Source of the DNA: Magnetococcales bacterium HCHbin5
GTDB taxonomy: Bacteria > Pseudomonadota > Magnetococcia > Magnetococcales > Magnetaquicoccaceae
NCBI GenBank assembly: GCA_002753505.1
Contig: PEAG01000019.1
Coordinates: forward strand, 1-48,864
DNA length: 48,864 bases
Reading direction: 5' to 3'
The notes under the pieces are model-generated. The model was not told where the DNA came from and did no database searches. It saw only the letters and a program-made list of their open reading frames with translations. Made by a program: the position numbers and the translations under genes. This document shows, piece by piece, positions 46,617-48,864 of the stretch; the stretch's first letter is position 1, and each line of letters starts with the position of its first letter.

Positions 46617-47248
46617 AGCCCCCCCTGCCCCGCCTGCTGTTGATCACAGACCGCACCGTCTGCCCAGAGTTGCCCCAGGCGGTTGCAGCGGCCCTGGAGG
46701 GAGGGGTCCGTCATCTCCTGCTGCGGGAAAAGGCGTTGGCCCCGACACCGTTCAAGCAATTGGCCCATCAAATGTTGGCCCTGACCGCAGCCCACGGAGC
46801 CCACCTGCTGATCCATGACCGGTTGGATATTGCCCTGGCAGTGGGCGCGGCGGGACTCCATCTGTCGGCAAACGGCATTCCCACGGCTGAAGCCCGCCAG
46901 GGGTTGGCATCGCTGCCTGGGGGAGGAGTGTTGGGACGATCCTGCCACTCGGTGGAAGCGGCCTGTGCGGCCTTGCAGGCAGGTGCCGATTTTGTCACCC
47001 TCTCCCCGCTGTTTCCCACCCGTTCGCATCCGGGGATGCCCGCCCTGGGATCGGCTGCTTTTGCCTCCATGCGGGCACGCATTCCGGGTGCCGTACTCGC
47101 CCTGGGGGGGATTCAGTTGGATAATGTGGCAGCAGCCCTCGCCACGGGCGCGACCGGTGTTGCCTTGATCCGGGGCATTCTGGACCGTGCGGACCCACGG
47201 CAGGCAGCCGTGGATCTGTTGGCAAAATTGAATGAATACCGCGTCTGA
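46598..47248 (+). CDS. Thiamine-phosphate synthase-like protein
   Basis: This 216-residue TIM-barrel protein resembles ThiE/TenI. Visible motifs are LLLITDRTVCP, HLLLREKALAPTPF, LLIHDRLDIALAVGAAGLHL, GRSCHSVEAACAALQAGADFVTLSPLFPT in part, and LALGGIQLDNVAAAL with GVALIRGIL. ThiE joins the thiazole and pyrimidine parts of thiamine, while TenI-type relatives aid thiazole formation; the distinction was not resolved. Translation may start at ATG 46598, overlapping queE by 19 bases, or at TTG 46613, whose TTGA overlaps the queE stop. Confidence 0.85.
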   Translation: MGGSTLKPPLPRLLLITDRTVCPELPQAVAAALEGGVRHLLLREKALAPTPFKQLAHQMLALTAAHGAHLLIHDRLDIALAVGAAGLHLSANGIPTAEARQGLASLPGGGVLGRSCHSVEAACAALQAGADFVTLSPLFPTRSHPGMPALGSAAFASMRARIPGAVLALGGIQLDNVAAALATGATGVALIRGILDRADPRQAAVDLLAKLNEYRV

Positions 47249-47390
47249 TCCACCCTGTCATTCCCTTTTGTACGCCCATTGCGGCCGACCACTTTCCCCC
47301 GGGAAACCTGGCGGCTGCAACATGCCATCACATTGTTTTTTAGATTTTTTACCAATAATTCCATTTCCAAATCAAAAGAGCATTAATTAT

Positions 47391-47858
47391 CTATGGCCAT
47401 GCCGTGATTGAGCTGATACGGCTTTGGTCGTTTTCCAGTACAAGGAGGGCCGACTCCAGGTGCCGTTCAAGCGATTCAAGACTTGCAAACACCCTGTTGT
47501 GGAACCACTTTTCGCGCAACTCGTCCCATATATGCTCAACCGGGTTGAGTTCGGGAGCATAGGGCGGAAGAAACAGGATGCGCATATTGTATGGCAAATC
47601 AATTGCTTGACTCTTATGCCACCCAGCCCCATCCATGACCATGATGATGCGATCACTCGGATGACGCTTGGCCACCTCCTCCAAGAAGATCTGGGTACAA
47701 TCGCCATTGACATACGGCAGCATGAGACTGTCAAACCCACCGTCCTGCACCGACACTGCGCCATAGGCGTATGTGTATTGGTGCGTCACCATGGCTTGGC
47801 AAACAGGCCGGAACGGCTTGGGGCACCAACATGCCCGAGTATTTCCGATTTCTGTCAA
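47391..47858 (-). pseudogene. Truncated IS630-family transposase
   Basis: The 155-residue frame matches only the C-terminal part of an IS630-type DDE transposase: YAYGAVSVQDGG, IIMVMDGAGWHKS with the second aspartate, and LPPYAPELNPVEHIWDELR with the glutamate. The N-terminal helix-turn-helix and the first catalytic aspartate are missing. The similarity stops at about 47850, where a set of 28-bp direct repeats begins, so the 5' part was lost or replaced. It is not expected to be active. Confidence 0.85.
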
Positions 47859-47951
47859 GAAATGAATATACTGTCCCCCGATTTCAACCTGTCAAGAAAT
47901 GAATATACTGTCCCCCGATTTCCAGAAATGAATATACTGTCCCCCGATTTC
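47858..47951. repeat. Three 28-bp direct repeats
   Basis: Copies at 47858-47885, 47895-47922 and 47924-47951 read AGAAATGAATATACTGTCCC followed by CCCGATTTC. A degenerate relative (GAATATACCGTTCACCGATT) lies at about 48429-48449. They mark the broken edge of the transposase fragment. Confidence 0.88.
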
Positions 47952-47958
47952 CTCCGAT

Positions 47959-48270
47959 GCGACGAGGAGCAACACCACCAGCGACTCAAACGTCTCTCGT
48001 CCGACCAACGCGCCGGGGAACAACGCCACCAGCAACTCAAACGCACATCGTCCGGCCAACGCGACGGGGAACAACGCCAGCACGCACCACCAGCGACTCA
48101 ATCGCCTCTCGTCCGGCCGATGCGACGGAGAACAACGCCAGCACGCACCACCAGCGACTCAATCGCCTCTCGTCCGGCCGATGCGACGGAGAACAACGCC
48201 AGAATGTCCAACCAATTGCACCACAAACGACTCAAACGCATCTCGTCCGGCCGACGCGACGGGGAACCCC
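47959..48270. repeat. Tandem repeat array with 51- and 61-bp units
   Basis: Units start at 47959, 48010, 48061, 48122, 48183 and 48256 with GCGACGGGGAACAACGCC-like sequence and end with CTCGTCCGGCCGA-like sequence. The first two units are 51 bp, the next two 61 bp and nearly identical, the fifth 73 bp, and the last partial. Because 61 is not a multiple of three, long open frames across it switch frame within the repeats and are probably not coding. Confidence 0.85.
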
Positions 48271-48864
48271 CGGCGTGGGCCTTGATCATCGTTTGGTCCG
48301 GTCTGGCCAAGCTGGTCGGGAAGGTTCGAAAATCCCAAATCTTCCCAATCGGGTGTGCGCTCAGACGGCCAGGACCGTCCTCCCGGCGGACGAAACGATG
48401 ATCAATGCCTCGGCGTACCAGACTCAAAGAATATACCGTTCACCGATTTACTGCCGTCAGCGTAGCTGCTCTCGACTCTACCAGACAAATCATCCAGCAC
48501 GGTTAAAATGGATTAACGATTACAATAATGATTACCCAAGGGTTGCTGCATAAGCGTTCCAGTTGATAGCTGGAACAGTTCCAAGAGATTGTAATTTTTG
48601 GAGAAGTCTAAAAATAAAAAACGTCAATGCTTGCTCTGATGGCCAAGTCTTTACTTCGCCTTCAAAAGTATCAAAACAATGACCAGATATTGCAAGGCCA
48701 CACTGAAGGCGTTTTGATTCTTCATGCGACACAAATAATTTTTGGCCTTGATCATCGTTTCGTCCACCGACCATGATTATCGCACGCCAGAAAGGGGTGC
48801 TGTCAGGGTAGAAAAAGAGTAGGCTCGGTTTGGCAAGTTACCGATTGCCACGTCACCAATCACC
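48271..48864. other. Unassigned region at the right edge
   Basis: No gene is recognised. A 22-bp motif, GGCCTTGATCATCGTTT followed by SGTCC, occurs at 48278-48299 and 48744-48765 and inverted at 48388-48409. A short minus-strand frame (48532-48774) has no recognised features. The region looks like a decayed mobile-element remnant. Confidence 0.4.

Noticed and set aside
47957-48553. Long plus-strand frame across the tandem array
   Set aside because: The 61-bp units shift the reading frame, so the peptide changes from unit to unit; all three frames stay open because of base composition.
48532-48774. 80-codon minus-strand frame at the right edge
   Set aside because: No recognisable motif or ribosome-binding site; it contains one copy of the 22-bp motif. 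It could be a remnant but is not supported as a gene.

Overview
The window looks like chromosomal DNA of a Gram-negative bacterium in Pseudomonadota. It is fairly GC-rich, uses proteobacterial gene orders (rpsP-rimM-trmD-rplS-rnhB, aroQ-accB-accC, gltB-gltD) and encodes many inner-membrane and periplasmic proteins. The mix of genes and the dense hairpin repeats remind me of Magnetococcales (magnetotactic cocci and relatives), but that placement is recall, not demonstrated. No rRNA, tRNA, CRISPR array or intact prophage was recognised.

Layout. 1-6.2 kb: glutamate synthase genes gltB-gltD on the minus strand. 6.6-11.6 kb: a small coiled-coil protein gene facing a four-gene minus-strand operon for a Gld-like ABC exporter (ATPase, permease, GldG-like, DUF4340-like). 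11.7-15.9 kb: a minus-strand sensory cassette holding a small exported protein, a fusion of a Venus-flytrap binding domain with a pentameric ligand-gated ion channel, and an atypical chemoreceptor-like protein. 16.2-23.8 kb: a long plus-strand housekeeping run: ribosomal protein S16, RimM, TrmD (apparently with an AUU start), L19, RNase HII, an unknown protein, AroQ, AccB, AccC, a phosphoribosyltransferase and a nucleotide-sugar dehydratase-like protein. 24.4-26.5 kb: an M50 metalloprotease/HlyD-like membrane protein. 27-29.1 kb: a CsoR/RcnR-type repressor and a cation-diffusion transporter with an unusual duplicated N-terminal domain. 29.8-31.7 kb: a zinc-ribbon/coiled-coil/J-domain protein. 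32.1-34.0 kb: SixA and an M20 peptidase. 34.7-37.5 kb: SerC, an XPB-like helicase and a small membrane protein, all minus strand. 37.6-40.7 kb: ComEC and a convergent unknown gene. 41.0-44.75 kb: class II aldolase followed by a caspase-like pseudoenzyme with TPRs and a SUMF1-fold protein. 45.5-47.2 kb: QueD, QueE and a ThiE-like protein. 47.4-48.9 kb: a truncated IS630-type transposase and tandem repeats.

The strongest system-level signals are two. First, the 11.7-15.9 kb cassette joins a predicted periplasmic small-molecule sensor directly to an ion-channel pore and sits next to a chemoreceptor-like gene. Second, a dispersed family of about 450-bp elements is built from nested three-base-loop hairpins. 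There are five full copies plus several solo arms, all between genes and mostly at gene 3' ends, with stem-preserving sequence changes between copies. Both deserve targeted searches. Other points of note are the operator-overlapped, near-leaderless promoter of the CsoR-like gene and the paired pseudo-caspase/SUMF1 genes.

All functional calls are by eye from motifs and gene order; no database search was possible.
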